Assembly: GCA_017541205.1 (NCBI GenBank)
Contig: JAFXZO010000107.1
Span: 1 to 64,000 of the forward strand
Source of the DNA: Clostridia bacterium
Lineage (GTDB): Bacteria > Bacillota > Clostridia > Christensenellales > Aristaeellaceae
Length of the DNA stretch: 64,000 bases
Direction of reading: 5' to 3'
A program made the translations under genes and the position numbers. The notes under the pieces were generated by a model that was given only the letters and a program-made list of their open reading frames with translations, was not told the DNA's origin and searched no databases. Below, one piece after another: positions 41,072 through 49,853 of the stretch; position 1 is the stretch's first letter, and the number at the start of each line of letters is the position of its first letter.

Positions 41072-42337
41072 ATGGTTGCGGAATATCCCCCGATGGGCTG
41101 GAACAGCTGGGATTGCTACGGCGCGGCGGTCACTGAGGAGACGGTGCTCAAAAACGCCGTGTACATGGCCAAAAACCTGAAAAAATACGGCTGGGAATAC
41201 GTGGTGGTGGATATTCAGTGGTATCAGCCCACGGCCTCCACCCACGCCTACGAGCCGTTTTCCGATCTGACGATGGACGGATACGGGCGGCTCCTGCCCG
41301 CGGAAAACCGCTTTCCCAGCGCCAGGGGCGGCAGGGGCTTTCGGCCGTTGGCGGATCAGATCCACCGGCTGGGCCTCAAATTCGGCATCCACATCATGCG
41401 CGGCCTGCCCCGGATGGCGGCGCACCGGAGGCTGCCGATCTTTGAAAGCGGCAGCCGCTGCGACGAGGCGGCGGACCCCAATTCCATCTGCCTGTGGAAC
41501 CCGGATATGTACGGCCTGCGGTGCGATCTGCCCGCCGCCCGCGCGTATTATGACAGCATCTTCAAGCTGTACGCTTCCTGGGGCGTGGACTATGTCAAGT
41601 GCGACGATATCGCCCGGGAATACCCGCGCTGTGAAAGGGAAATCGAAATCATTTCCGAGGCGTGCAAGCGCTGCGGGCGGGACATCACGCTCAGCCTGTC
41701 GCCCGGCCCCGCGCCGCTCGAAAAAGCGGAGCACCTGAAACAATACGCCAATCTCTGGCGCATCACGGATGATTTCTGGGACGATTGGCGCCTGCTCAAA
41801 GCGATGTTCGAGCGCGCGGAAAAATGGTGCATCCACGCCGGGCCGGGCCACTGGCCGGACGCGGACATGCTGCCCGTGGGCGCGCTTAGGCAGTGCTACG
41901 CGCAGGACGGCGAGGGCAGCCATAACGGCTGGACGCGCTTCACCCATGCCGAGCAGCGCACCATGATGTCCCTTTGGTGCATGATGCGTTCGCCCCTCAT
42001 GATCGGCGGCGACCTGCCCAAGAACGACGATTTCACCCTGAAGCTGCTCACCAACGCGGCGCTGCTGGAAATCGAGAAAGCCGCCTGGTGCGCCCATCCC
42101 ATCCGCACCACGCAGGAGGAAAGCATCTGGTTCGCCCCGCGCAAGGACGGAAAAGGCTATTACGCCGCCGCCTTCAACCTTTCCGACGAGGAACGCACCG
42201 TTACCGTGCCCATGGTGTCCATGGAGCCGGGAGCCGTGTTCGCCGTGGAGATCTGGGGCGGCAAGCTCGCCTGCTTCCCCCTGACCGCGCGCCTTGAGCC
42301 CCACGACGTCCAGGTTTACCGGATCATGACGGAATAG
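41072..42337 (+). CDS. Alpha-galactosidase (GH27)
   Basis: A 421-residue intracellular glycoside hydrolase of family GH27. Visible: the N-terminal PMGWNSWDCYG, WEYVVVDIQWY, the nucleophile region DYVKCDDIAREYPR, the acid/base region LWRITDDFWDDW, and GHWPDADMLPVGAL. A small beta-sandwich C-terminal domain begins near residue 340 (NLSDEERTVTVPM). No signal peptide, so substrates such as melibiose or raffinose-type sugars must be imported. ATG 41072 follows GGAGGGATGGAGG. Confidence 0.9.
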   Translation: MVAEYPPMGWNSWDCYGAAVTEETVLKNAVYMAKNLKKYGWEYVVVDIQWYQPTASTHAYEPFSDLTMDGYGRLLPAENRFPSARGGRGFRPLADQIHRLGLKFGIHIMRGLPRMAAHRRLPIFESGSRCDEAADPNSICLWNPDMYGLRCDLPAARAYYDSIFKLYASWGVDYVKCDDIAREYPRCEREIEIISEACKRCGRDITLSLSPGPAPLEKAEHLKQYANLWRITDDFWDDWRLLKAMFERAEKWCIHAGPGHWPDADMLPVGALRQCYAQDGEGSHNGWTRFTHAEQRTMMSLWCMMRSPLMIGGDLPKNDDFTLKLLTNAALLEIEKAAWCAHPIRTTQEESIWFAPRKDGKGYYAAAFNLSDEERTVTVPMVSMEPGAVFAVEIWGGKLACFPLTARLEPHDVQVYRIMTE

Positions 42338-42362
42338 CGTATGGACTGAAACGCAAAAGAAA

Positions 42363-42394
42363 AAGCCGGGCCGGCACAAAAACCAGCTCGGCTT
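42363..42394. terminator. Bidirectional terminator
   Basis: AAGCCGGGC (42363-42371) and GCTCGGCTT (42386-42394) form the stem between convergent genes. The minus strand has TTTTTCTTTT after it, the plus strand only short T. Confidence 0.7.
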
Positions 42395-42408
42395 GCTTTG
42401 TGTGGATT

Positions 42409-43353
42409 TTATTGCAGCGCTTCCTGGAACGCGTCGAAAAACTCGGGGCAGGCCCAGGTGCCGCAGGCGATCAGGCGCTCGCCGTTGACGGCCATTTGCA
42501 GCACGATGCCGTTTTCCAATTGGATCAGCAGGCTTTGGTTGGTTTCCGCGGCCCCGGAGCGGATAAAGGAAGCGTTGTTGACCAGGATCTGCACAAGGCG
42601 CTTCGCCGCGGCGGGATCGTTCACCGTGCCGACGCCGGAAAGCTCCAGCGCGACGGCGGAGGAGGCGCGCAGCGTATCGCCCAGGCCTTCGCTGCCGACC
42701 AGGGCGCTGTCGCCAAAGGACACGCGCTGGAACACGCGCATCTGGCCGTTCACGTTCGCGGCGGCCAGGGCCCCGTTCATGCCGCTGACGGCGTACACGG
42801 TTTCGCCCTGGGCGACCACGTTGGAGCAGATCCCGTCCCGTCCGGCGAGGGCCGGCTCGCTGGTATAATTGGAAACCGTGCCCAGAGACTGGCCCAGCAG
42901 GCCGCCCGAAATGCTGGTCGGGTTGGTGAGCAGCCTGTAATAGCGGCCGTTCACGCCGATCAGGGGGAAGTTGGCCCCGGACTGAGGCGCCCAGATGCTG
43001 CGGAAGGACGGATTGCTGGAGCGCTTGATGGTGATGCTGCCCGGGGGCACATCCAGCGCCAGCTTTTCGCCGGGTACGGGATCCCCCGCGGGATGGGAAT
43101 CGATCAGGGGCGCCGTCGTGGGCTGGGGCCCGGATTCGCGCAAGCCGGGCAGCACGGTAACGCCAAGCGCGCCGATCAGCACGATCACGGCGCACAGGGC
43201 GGGCACCAGGCGGCGCAGGGCCGCGCTTTTTTGGGGAGCCCGCTTTTCCTGCGCCGCGCGCAGGATCTTCCTCTTCAGCTGTTCATCCGCCTGAAGCCCG
43301 GTGGATTCGGCCATTTCAGGCAAGGCGCGCAGCCTTTCCTCCACGTTCTTCAT
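42409..43353 (-). CDS. Membrane-anchored anti-sigma factor-like protein
   Basis: A 314-residue protein with a cytoplasmic N-terminus (about 1-45, KNVEERLRALPEMAESTGLQ), one membrane helix (LVPALCAVIVLIGALGVTVL) and an extracellular domain of about 240 residues. It overlaps an ECF sigma gene by 4 bp (ATGA), the normal place for its anti-sigma factor. There is no HxxxCxxC zinc motif, so it is not of the ZAS type. The outer domain resembles no sensor that I can name. Confidence 0.75.
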   Translation of the reverse strand: MKNVEERLRALPEMAESTGLQADEQLKRKILRAAQEKRAPQKSAALRRLVPALCAVIVLIGALGVTVLPGLRESGPQPTTAPLIDSHPAGDPVPGEKLALDVPPGSITIKRSSNPSFRSIWAPQSGANFPLIGVNGRYYRLLTNPTSISGGLLGQSLGTVSNYTSEPALAGRDGICSNVVAQGETVYAVSGMNGALAAANVNGQMRVFQRVSFGDSALVGSEGLGDTLRASSAVALELSGVGTVNDPAAAKRLVQILVNNASFIRSGAAETNQSLLIQLENGIVLQMAVNGERLIACGTWACPEFFDAFQEALQ

Positions 43354-43868
43354 CGCGTGCCACTCTCCTTCAAAATTTCCTCTAATTTTTTGCGGCCCCG
43401 GGACAGGCGGCTGGAAATGGTGCCCTCGGGCACACGCAGCATTTGGGCGATCTCCGCGATGCCGTATCCCTGATAATAATGGAGCAATATCACATCCCGA
43501 AAATCAGCGGGCAGGCGGCGGATGGCGGCCAATAATTCCTGGCGCTCCAGCCGGTCCTCCATCTGATCGGGGGCGGGGGTCAATTCCATGGCCGGGCTGC
43601 CCAGCACCACCCGTTTCACCCAGGCGGCGCGCCACAGATCCCGGCACCGGTTCAGCGCCACCTTCAGCAGCCAGGCTTTTTCCTTGCCCGGCTCCAGATC
43701 CGGCGCGTTCGTCAGCAGGCGCACAAACACATCCTGGGTCACATCCTCGGCTTGCTGCCGGTCGCCCAGGTAAAAGTAGCTGACCCGCAGGACGTCGTTG
43801 GCGTATTGAGCGTATAATTCCTCAAAACGCCCTTCCTCCATACGGCCTGCCTGTGCCTGCTCACTCAT
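43350..43868 (-). CDS. ECF-type RNA polymerase sigma factor
   Basis: A sigma-70 family ECF protein of about 172 residues. Region 2 contains YAQYANDVLRVSYFYLGDRQ and AEDVTQDVFVRLL; region 4 contains LPADFRDVILLHYYQGYGIA with the helix-turn-helix MLRVPEGTISSRLSRGRKKL. Start at 43868 (MSEQAQ) is chosen for its GGGAAAGGG site; 43898, 43889 and 43841 are other in-frame ATGs. It is cotranscribed with its likely anti-sigma factor; the target genes are unknown. Confidence 0.88.
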   Translation of the reverse strand: MSEQAQAGRMEEGRFEELYAQYANDVLRVSYFYLGDRQQAEDVTQDVFVRLLTNAPDLEPGKEKAWLLKVALNRCRDLWRAAWVKRVVLGSPAMELTPAPDQMEDRLERQELLAAIRRLPADFRDVILLHYYQGYGIAEIAQMLRVPEGTISSRLSRGRKKLEEILKESGTR

Positions 43869-43932
43869 AGAACGATTTCCCTTTCCCATTTCTTGCATAC
43901 GAAAAAAATTTTTTGTAAATTTTTCTATCCGG

Positions 43933-43962
43933 ATTATACCAAATGACGGCCCGTCCGGTCAA
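43933..43962 (-). promoter_or_regulatory. Promoter of the sigma/anti-sigma pair
   Basis: Minus-strand TTGACC (43962-43957), 18-bp spacer, TATAAT (43938-43933): a housekeeping-type promoter. It overlaps the end of the DUF4358 gene by no coding part of note and gives a leader of about 60 nt. Confidence 0.65.
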
Positions 43963-43968
43963 GCGCTT

Positions 43969-44463
43969 CTATTTCCATCCGTCCCCGAAGGCTTTCAAAG
44001 CCTTTTCGGCGTCCGGCGAGACGCACAGGGCGATCAGATCGTCCTTTTGAAGCACCTTTGCGTTTTCGAGCTTGTAAAGCTGATCGGGCTGATAATCCCT
44101 GTATTGGAGGGTGCGCTCCTCCAGATAATCCTGCACGGCCTGCCGGACCGTGTCCGTCTTGCCCGCGTCTTTGACCTTCAGCACCAGGATCATTTCCGGG
44201 GTGGCCCCTTCGCCGTCCCGGCGGAAAACCCAGTCGGCCAGATCGGCAGCCTGGATCAGCAGCGTTTTTTCGAGGTATTTTTCGGTGACGTCCGTCATCT
44301 GCGCGCCGCCCGCGGCGGCCCAGACCAAATCGGCCCAGGCGGCGCAGGTCAGGCTTTCCTTTTGCGCGTCGGCGGGCTGGCTCTTCTTTTCCGCGCTGCC
44401 GCAGGCGGAAAGCAGCAGCGCCAGGGCCATCAACAGCCCGATGCTCCGGATGGTTTTCTTCAT
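43969..44463 (-). CDS. DUF4358 lipoprotein
   Basis: A 164-residue lipoprotein: KKTIRS, hydrophobic core and lipobox LLLSACGS. The body matches DUF4358, a family regularly found after MBOAT/DHHW genes: TEKYLEKTLLIQAADLADWV and VQDYLEERTLQYRDYQPDQL. It is the last gene of the O-acetylation-type operon and overlaps the SGNH gene by 4 bp (ATGA). Its role is unknown. Confidence 0.82.
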   Translation of the reverse strand: MKKTIRSIGLLMALALLLSACGSAEKKSQPADAQKESLTCAAWADLVWAAAGGAQMTDVTEKYLEKTLLIQAADLADWVFRRDGEGATPEMILVLKVKDAGKTDTVRQAVQDYLEERTLQYRDYQPDQLYKLENAKVLQKDDLIALCVSPDAEKALKAFGDGWK

Positions 44464-45179
44464 TGCGCGTTTTCCTCCCCTTCAGGATAGGGCACGGTGT
44501 GGGTGCGGATGTAATCGGCCAGCATGCTCAGGGCCGTGCGGTTCAGATGGAAGCCGTCGCCCATGGAATACTGCAGGAGCATGTAGCCGTCCGCGTCCGC
44601 GATCATGTGGTACATATCGATATAATAGAAGTTCCGCCGCGCCGCCAATTCGCGCAGCAGGCCCTCGAACTTCCTGTACCGGCCCGGCACCACGTATTTT
44701 TCCTTCGACATCCTTTCCCTGCTCATGGGCGGCGGGCTGATGACGTAGATCAGGGCGTTCGGGAAATGGTCGATCAATTCGTCGGCCATTTTTTCATAGT
44801 CCTCGATCACCGGCTCCGAGGCCTTGTTGTCCAGGCCGTTCGCGCCAAGCCATACGTAGATCTTGGTGGGATGGTACAGCGCCGCCTGCTCGTAGGTGGT
44901 GATTTTTTCATTGGAGCCCGCGACGCGGAACTGCTTCCTGCCCACCGACATGGGGCTCATCCCGATCTGCCAGACATAGCTGGCCGTGGGCAGCAATTCG
45001 TACATTTCCATGTATTCCATCATGGAATCGCCGATGAACACGGCGTCGTCGAAGTATTCGTCGCCGGTGGGCTCGTGCATGGGGGCGTCGGGCGGCAAAA
45101 GGACGGGGTCGCAGTACGCCTTTTTCACTTCGCCCAGGGCGTCCGGCGCAAGCAGCAGCAGCATCAGCGCCGCGATCAT
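44460..45179 (-). CDS. SGNH/GDSL-family hydrolase, exported
   Basis: A 239-residue protein with a signal segment (about 1-17) and the SGNH blocks: FIGDSMMEYM (block I Ser), a Gly in the GMSPMSVG region, LGANGLDN (block III Asn) and DGFHLNRTAL (block V Asp-His). In O-acetylation clusters the SGNH partner moves the acetyl group to the glycan or removes it. ATG 45179 overlaps the stop of the DHHW gene (ATGA), which fixes the start; the longer frame to 45239 lies within that gene. Confidence 0.85.
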   Translation of the reverse strand: MIAALMLLLLAPDALGEVKKAYCDPVLLPPDAPMHEPTGDEYFDDAVFIGDSMMEYMEMYELLPTASYVWQIGMSPMSVGRKQFRVAGSNEKITTYEQAALYHPTKIYVWLGANGLDNKASEPVIEDYEKMADELIDHFPNALIYVISPPPMSRERMSKEKYVVPGRYRKFEGLLRELAARRNFYYIDMYHMIADADGYMLLQYSMGDGFHLNRTALSMLADYIRTHTVPYPEGEENAQ

Positions 45180-46267
45180 AACCCGTCGAGCAGCGCGATG
45201 GTGCGCCCCGAGGCCAGGGTGCTCAGTCCGTACACGCATAGGATCGATTCTCCTTTTCGTTCATTCGCCAGGTCCACGATATTCCCCGTATAATACCGCG
45301 CGTCCACCGCGACGATCGTGCGGAAATGCCGGCTGAGCGCCGGCAGGAGCGCGTTGGCGTAGGAATCCTTGATGACAAGGAGCGTGCCCTCCGGGGCCGA
45401 AGCGTTTGTCAGCTCCATCACGGGATGGTTGCCATAGAAAAGCGCGGCGTATTTATCCCGGCCCCGCACGGCGTCCGCGTCCAGGAAGCCGTCCTTTTCT
45501 TCGCCGTTCACCTCCATGCGCAGGGACGCTTCGATCGGGGCCTCGAATACGTCGCCCGCCATCCAGGGCAGGGGAAACCGCGCGTAGAAGCTGCCGTAAA
45601 AGCCGGGATAATCTTGAAGCGCTTCTTCCGCCAGCGGGGTCAGGCCCAGCGCCTCGCATACCGCGAGATACCCGATCCGGGCCCCCGCCGCCGTCCAGTG
45701 GTGATCCGTTTTGTAAAACAGGGGGGCATCCGCCCGCCTGCTTTCAAGCAGCGCGCTTTTGATCTCGATCAGGCTGACCTGCGCCTTCGCGGTCCGGAGC
45801 AATTGCTCCTCATCCGCCATCGGGGCGAAGGCGGGCACCGCCTCCGGGTACACGCTCGCGGCGGAGGGCACGGCCAGGAGACGTACCGGAAGGCCCGTCT
45901 GCGCGGAGAGCTCATTTAGCGCCGCGGCGTTCAGGGCAACGTTGCGCTCCTTCCAGCCGTCCGTCCGGTCAAAGAGCCTGCCGTACGCCCCCCGGATCAC
46001 GCCCTCGGACGCCCGCTTGCCAAGCAGGGCTTCGCCGGCCGTATACAGGGAAACGAACGCGTCCCGCAGCGGCAATTGATCGGCGGTGTAGGTTTCCAGG
46101 GCGTCCGTCCAGCGCCCGTCCGCGAAGCCCGCGAAGGAAAAGGCCGGGGCCGCGGACAGGACGCGGTTTTCCAGCGCGCTCACCTGGCGGTCCGGCAATA
46201 TCAGGCCGCCCAGGGCGAGCGCGAGCAGCAGCGCGATCACGGCGCAGAAAACCGGCGCTTTGCGCAT
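45176..46267 (-). CDS. DHHW-family protein (AlgJ/AlgX-like)
   Basis: A 363-residue protein with one N-terminal membrane segment (about 5-23) and the DHHW family core: LENRVLSAAPAFSF, then YKTDHHWTAAGA (the naming motif with catalytic Asp-His) and LLVIKDSYANALLPALSRHF (the GDSY-like serine). AlgJ/AlgX proteins take acetyl groups exported by an MBOAT protein and pass them to extracellular polysaccharide. It follows the MBOAT gene by 12 bp. Confidence 0.87.
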   Translation of the reverse strand: MRKAPVFCAVIALLLALALGGLILPDRQVSALENRVLSAAPAFSFAGFADGRWTDALETYTADQLPLRDAFVSLYTAGEALLGKRASEGVIRGAYGRLFDRTDGWKERNVALNAAALNELSAQTGLPVRLLAVPSAASVYPEAVPAFAPMADEEQLLRTAKAQVSLIEIKSALLESRRADAPLFYKTDHHWTAAGARIGYLAVCEALGLTPLAEEALQDYPGFYGSFYARFPLPWMAGDVFEAPIEASLRMEVNGEEKDGFLDADAVRGRDKYAALFYGNHPVMELTNASAPEGTLLVIKDSYANALLPALSRHFRTIVAVDARYYTGNIVDLANERKGESILCVYGLSTLASGRTIALLDGL

Positions 46268-46279
46268 GCGCCCACCCCC

Positions 46280-47641
46280 TTAAAAGCGGAAATACAGAAA
46301 CGGATTGAACGTGGATTTTGCCAGGGACGCGACGGACAGCGCGATCAGGGCGATCACCAGGAGAAAGCGGAGCGCGGGATACCGCCGGGCCAGCCCTTTG
46401 ACGCCCTCCACGGCCTTCGGCACGCACAGAACGGCGCTCACCAGCAGCAAAAGCGCGTATTCCCGCGCCCAGAACAGCGCGCCCGCGCCCGAGCGGAAGC
46501 AGAACAGGCTTTGCGCATATGCCCCGAAATCGGCAAGCCCGTCCGATACGAAGAGCGCCCAGCCCAGGAACACGCAAAGCAGCGTCAGCGCCCTTCCCAG
46601 GAACGCGGGCCTGATTTCCCGGCCCCGCAGCAGGAATTTTTCCGCCGCGAGCCACACGAAATACCAAAGCCCCCAGAGGATAAAGGTCCAATCCGCCCCG
46701 TGCCAAAAGCCCGTGAGCAGCCAGACGCACAGCAGGTTGACCGCCGTCCGGCCCGCGCCGCGCCTGCTGCCGCCCAGGGGGATGTACACATAATCGCGGA
46801 ACCAGGCGCTCAGCGTGATGTGCCAGCGCCGCCAGAAATCCGTCACGGAGCGCGCGGCGTAGGGGTGGCGGAAATTCCGGGGGAAGGAAAAGCCGAGCAT
46901 CCTTCCCATGCCGACCGCCATCACGGAATACCCCATAAAATCAAAATAGATCTGCAGGCTGTACGCGATCAGGGAAAGCCAGGCGCAGGCCATATCGCCG
47001 GAAAAGGCGCTTAGCTCGGTATACATGGCGCCCAGCGGGTTCGCCAGCAGCACCTTCGCGCCAAGGCCCAGCGCAAAGAGGGACATGCCGCCGTCCAGGG
47101 CCTGCGCGTCCGGGCGGCGCTTTTGGTGCAGCGCTTTTTGCAGGTCCTGATACCGCACGATCGGCCCGGCGATCAACTGCGGAAAGAGAAAAAGAAACGT
47201 GCCGAAGGCGACGGGGTCTTTTTCCGGCGCAGCCTTGCCGCGGTACACGTCGATCAGGTAGCCCGCCGCCTGGAAGGTGAAAAAGCTGATGCCCAGGGGC
47301 AGCTTCATTTCCTGCGCCATGCGCAGCCTGACGCCGACGATCCCGAGCAGAAACGCCGTATACTTATAGAAAAGCAGCGCGCCGAAGCTGCAAAGCAGGC
47401 CCAGGATCAGCCACAGCCTGCGCTTTTGGGGGCGTTCCGTCTTCCCGATCAGCAGGCCCAGCCCCCAATCCGCGATCAGCAGCCCCGCGAACAGCGGCAC
47501 CCGCCGGATATCGCCCCAGGCATAGAAGAGGAGGCTCGAGAGCAGCAGGAAGGGGTTTTGTGCCTTCCGCGGCAGAAAATAGTGGATCAGCGCCACCGCC
47601 GGCAAGAAATAGAGAAGGAAAGTCAGGCTGGAAAACAGCAT
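46280..47641 (-). CDS. MBOAT O-acyltransferase (AlgI/PatA type)
   Basis: A 453-residue polytopic membrane protein of the MBOAT family that carries acetyl groups over the membrane for polysaccharide or peptidoglycan O-acetylation. About eleven hydrophobic segments; family signatures ISFFTFQAAGYLIDVYRG, QLIAGPIVRYQDL, SVTDFWRRWHITLSAWFRDY and the catalytic His in LTGFWHGADWTFILWG. Start ATG 47641 follows GGAGGAAAAGGG. First gene of a four-gene unit (MBOAT, DHHW, SGNH, DUF4358). Confidence 0.92.
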   Translation of the reverse strand: MLFSSLTFLLYFLPAVALIHYFLPRKAQNPFLLLSSLLFYAWGDIRRVPLFAGLLIADWGLGLLIGKTERPQKRRLWLILGLLCSFGALLFYKYTAFLLGIVGVRLRMAQEMKLPLGISFFTFQAAGYLIDVYRGKAAPEKDPVAFGTFLFLFPQLIAGPIVRYQDLQKALHQKRRPDAQALDGGMSLFALGLGAKVLLANPLGAMYTELSAFSGDMACAWLSLIAYSLQIYFDFMGYSVMAVGMGRMLGFSFPRNFRHPYAARSVTDFWRRWHITLSAWFRDYVYIPLGGSRRGAGRTAVNLLCVWLLTGFWHGADWTFILWGLWYFVWLAAEKFLLRGREIRPAFLGRALTLLCVFLGWALFVSDGLADFGAYAQSLFCFRSGAGALFWAREYALLLLVSAVLCVPKAVEGVKGLARRYPALRFLLVIALIALSVASLAKSTFNPFLYFRF

Positions 47642-47683
47642 GTCCCTTTTCCTCCTTTGCCGGCAAATTTCGCGCACGGCTTT

Positions 47684-47712
47684 ATTGTAATCGGTCGGCG
47701 CAGCACTGTCAA
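47684..47712 (-). promoter_or_regulatory. Promoter of the O-acetylation operon
   Basis: Minus-strand TTGACA (47712-47707), 17-bp spacer, TACAAT (47689-47684), just after the end of the cobO gene. Confidence 0.85.
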
Positions 47713-47725
47713 GGGAAAGCCCGCG

Positions 47726-48250
47726 TTACCACTCGATCCCCTGCCGGGCCTTAAGCCCCTCCGTTTCGTACGGATGGCGCAGGGCGGAAAAATCGGTCAG
47801 GTAATCGGCCCGCGCTTCCAGCCAGGGCGGGGCCTGATACCCGGTCACGACGGTTTCGCCCGTTTGAAGCGCGGCGTCGATCAGCGCGCGGGCCGTTTCT
47901 TCTTCCACCAGGCCCAGGACGAGCGCCGCGCCCAACTCGTCCAGCACGATCATACGCGGCCGGGCTTGCTCGATTTCCGGCAAAAGCCCTGCCGCAAAGG
48001 CGCTTTGCTCCTTCGCGGTCAAGCTGAGAAGCGCTTGGTCCATTTGATAGGTAAACCCGCGCATGGGCGGGGCGGAGAGCACCCGCGCGCGGGGGAAGGT
48101 TTGCAGGGCGCTCAGCTCCCCGGAATCGCCCCTTTTCATCCACTGCGCGACCAGCACGGGAAACCCGTGGCCAAGCGCGCGCAGGGCCAGGCCCATGGCA
48201 GCGGTGGTTTTTCCCTTGCCGCCGCCCCGGTAAACATGCAGCTTATTCAC
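47726..48250 (-). CDS. cobO: Corrinoid adenosyltransferase (CobO/BtuR/CobA type)
   Basis: A 174-residue enzyme that adenosylates cob(I)alamin or cobyrinic acid diamide. It has the unusual P-loop RGGGKGKTTAAMGLALRA near the N-terminus, VLVAQWMKRG, IVLDELGAALVLGLV and VVTGYQAPPWLEARADYLTD, all as in the family. Start GTG 48250 after GGAAAGGGGGAG fits best; an ATG at 48274 has no site. A promoter TTGACT-N17-TATCAT lies at 48301-48273. No other corrin genes are near, but metH in this window needs cobalamin. Confidence 0.9.
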   Translation of the reverse strand: MNKLHVYRGGGKGKTTAAMGLALRALGHGFPVLVAQWMKRGDSGELSALQTFPRARVLSAPPMRGFTYQMDQALLSLTAKEQSAFAAGLLPEIEQARPRMIVLDELGAALVLGLVEEETARALIDAALQTGETVVTGYQAPPWLEARADYLTDFSALRHPYETEGLKARQGIEW

Positions 48251-48379
48251 GCGTCTCCCCCTTTCCTTCCCCATGATATACCCGCGCGCGGATGAAGTCA
48301 AATTTTGAAAAAAAAATTTCAGCTTAAAGGTTCTTTTAAGGCTGCCGCGCTATCCTGTATGCGTCAGGAGGGATGAAGC

Positions 48380-49108
48380 ATGAACGAACAGATGACATTC
48401 AAGCGGTATGAGCTCAAATACATGCTCACGAGGCGGCAAAAGGACGCGCTGCTGCGGGCATTGGAAGGGCGTCTGCGCCTCGATCGGTACGGCCACAGCA
48501 CCATCCGCAACATCTATTTCGACACGGATACCTTCCGCCTGGTCCGCCGGAGCATTGAAAAGCCCCTGTACAAAGAGAAGCTGCGGGTGCGCAGCTATCA
48601 GCAGGCGGGGCCCCAAACGCCGGTTTTCGTGGAGCTGAAAAAGAAGTTTGAATCCGTGGTGTATAAGCGGCGGCTCATCCTGCCCCATCGGCAGGCCATG
48701 GACGCGCTTGAAAATAACCTGCCTTTGCCCATCGACAGCCAGATCGGGCGGGAAATCGCCGCTTTTCGGGAATTTTACGGCGAAACCCTGCTGCCCGCCA
48801 TGCTGCTGACCTACGAGCGCGAAGCGTATTTCCCCGTGGACGGCGCGGACTTTCGCCTGACGCTGGATGAAAACGTCCTGTGGCGCATGGAGGAAATCGA
48901 TCTGGGCGCGTTCGCGTACGGGAATCCCGTGATCGGGAACGATCAGGTGCTGCTGGAAATCAAGACGCCGGGCGGCATTCCGCTGTGGATGACCCATTTT
49001 CTTTCCGAAAACAAGATTTATCAAACGTCCTTCTCCAAGTACGGCACGGCCTATCAGCAATGGCTGCGCGGCGAGGACGCGATGGGAGGCATGAAGTATG
49101 CTGGATGA
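48380..49108 (+). CDS. VTC-domain polyphosphate polymerase-like protein
   Basis: A 242-residue protein of the VTC (CYTH-like tunnel) family, related to the polyphosphate-making subunit of yeast VTC. The basic tunnel residues are seen in FKRYELKYMLTRRQK, IRNIYFDTDTFRLVRRSI, KEKLRVRSYQ, VFVELKKKFESVVYKRR and LTYEREAYF; acidic metal residues in TLDENV and LLEIKT. It overlaps the DUF4956 gene by 11 bp, a constant partner of bacterial VTC proteins. ATG 48380 follows AGGAGGG. Confidence 0.88.
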   Translation: MNEQMTFKRYELKYMLTRRQKDALLRALEGRLRLDRYGHSTIRNIYFDTDTFRLVRRSIEKPLYKEKLRVRSYQQAGPQTPVFVELKKKFESVVYKRRLILPHRQAMDALENNLPLPIDSQIGREIAAFREFYGETLLPAMLLTYEREAYFPVDGADFRLTLDENVLWRMEEIDLGAFAYGNPVIGNDQVLLEIKTPGGIPLWMTHFLSENKIYQTSFSKYGTAYQQWLRGEDAMGGMKYAG

Positions 49109-49784
49109 TCTGTTCAAAGGTATTTTTGACAGCGCGAGCGCCAGCGTGATCCCGGTGGAAAAATTTCTGCTGTGCGTAGCGGTTTCGCTCGCGATCGGCG
49201 GGCTGATCGCCTTGACGGCGAAAAGCAAGAGCCGCCTTTCCTTCAGCTTTCTGACCACCCTGCTCGCGCTGCCCGCGCTTTCCTGCGTGGTCATCATGAT
49301 GGTGAACGGCAACATCGGCGCGGGCGTTGCGACCGCCGGCGCGTTCAGCCTGATCCGCTTCCGCTCCGCCTCCGGCAGCGCCAGGGAAATCGCGCTGATT
49401 TTCCTGAGCATGGTGGCGGGCCTGATCGCCGGGATGGGGTATCTGGCCTACGCGGTGCTGTTCACGCTGGTGCTGTGCCTGATCTTCCTGGTCACGTTCG
49501 GCCTGGACCCCGCCGCGAAAGGCCGGAACAAGACCCTGCGCATCACCGTGCCGGAGGATCTGGATTACAGCGGCGCTTTCGACGGCATCCTCAACATCTA
49601 CTGCAAGCAGTGGAAGCTGAACCAGGTGAAGACCACCAACATGGGCGCGCTTTTTAAGCTCCGGTACGATCTGGTGCTTCGGGACGCCGCCCGCGAAAAA
49701 GAATTGATCGATCAGCTGCGCACCCGCAACGGGAACCTGGAAATCATGCTCTCCCAGGCGGAAATGGCGGAATCCGATCTGTAA
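49098..49784 (+). CDS. DUF4956 membrane protein
   Basis: A 228-residue membrane protein with about four to five hydrophobic segments in the first 140 residues, including the conserved GAGVATAGAFSLIRFRSASG stretch, then a cytoplasmic C-terminal domain (YSGAFDGILNIYCKQWKLNQ). DUF4956 proteins occur with VTC-domain and CotH genes; the function is unknown, perhaps linked to polyphosphate or phosphate export. It ends before a strong hairpin. Confidence 0.87.
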   Translation: MLDDLFKGIFDSASASVIPVEKFLLCVAVSLAIGGLIALTAKSKSRLSFSFLTTLLALPALSCVVIMMVNGNIGAGVATAGAFSLIRFRSASGSAREIALIFLSMVAGLIAGMGYLAYAVLFTLVLCLIFLVTFGLDPAAKGRNKTLRITVPEDLDYSGAFDGILNIYCKQWKLNQVKTTNMGALFKLRYDLVLRDAAREKELIDQLRTRNGNLEIMLSQAEMAESDL

Positions 49785-49795
49785 TAGCAAGCAAA

Positions 49796-49826
49796 CAGGC
49801 TGCCTCACGCAAAAGGAGGCAGCCTG
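49796..49826. terminator. Bidirectional terminator
   Basis: CAGGCTGCCTC (49796-49806) and GAGGCAGCCTG (49816-49826), perfect 11-bp stem with 9-nt loop, between convergent DUF4956 and cysK genes. Confidence 0.8.
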
Positions 49827-49853
49827 CTGCAATTTGCCGCGATGGATGACCGT

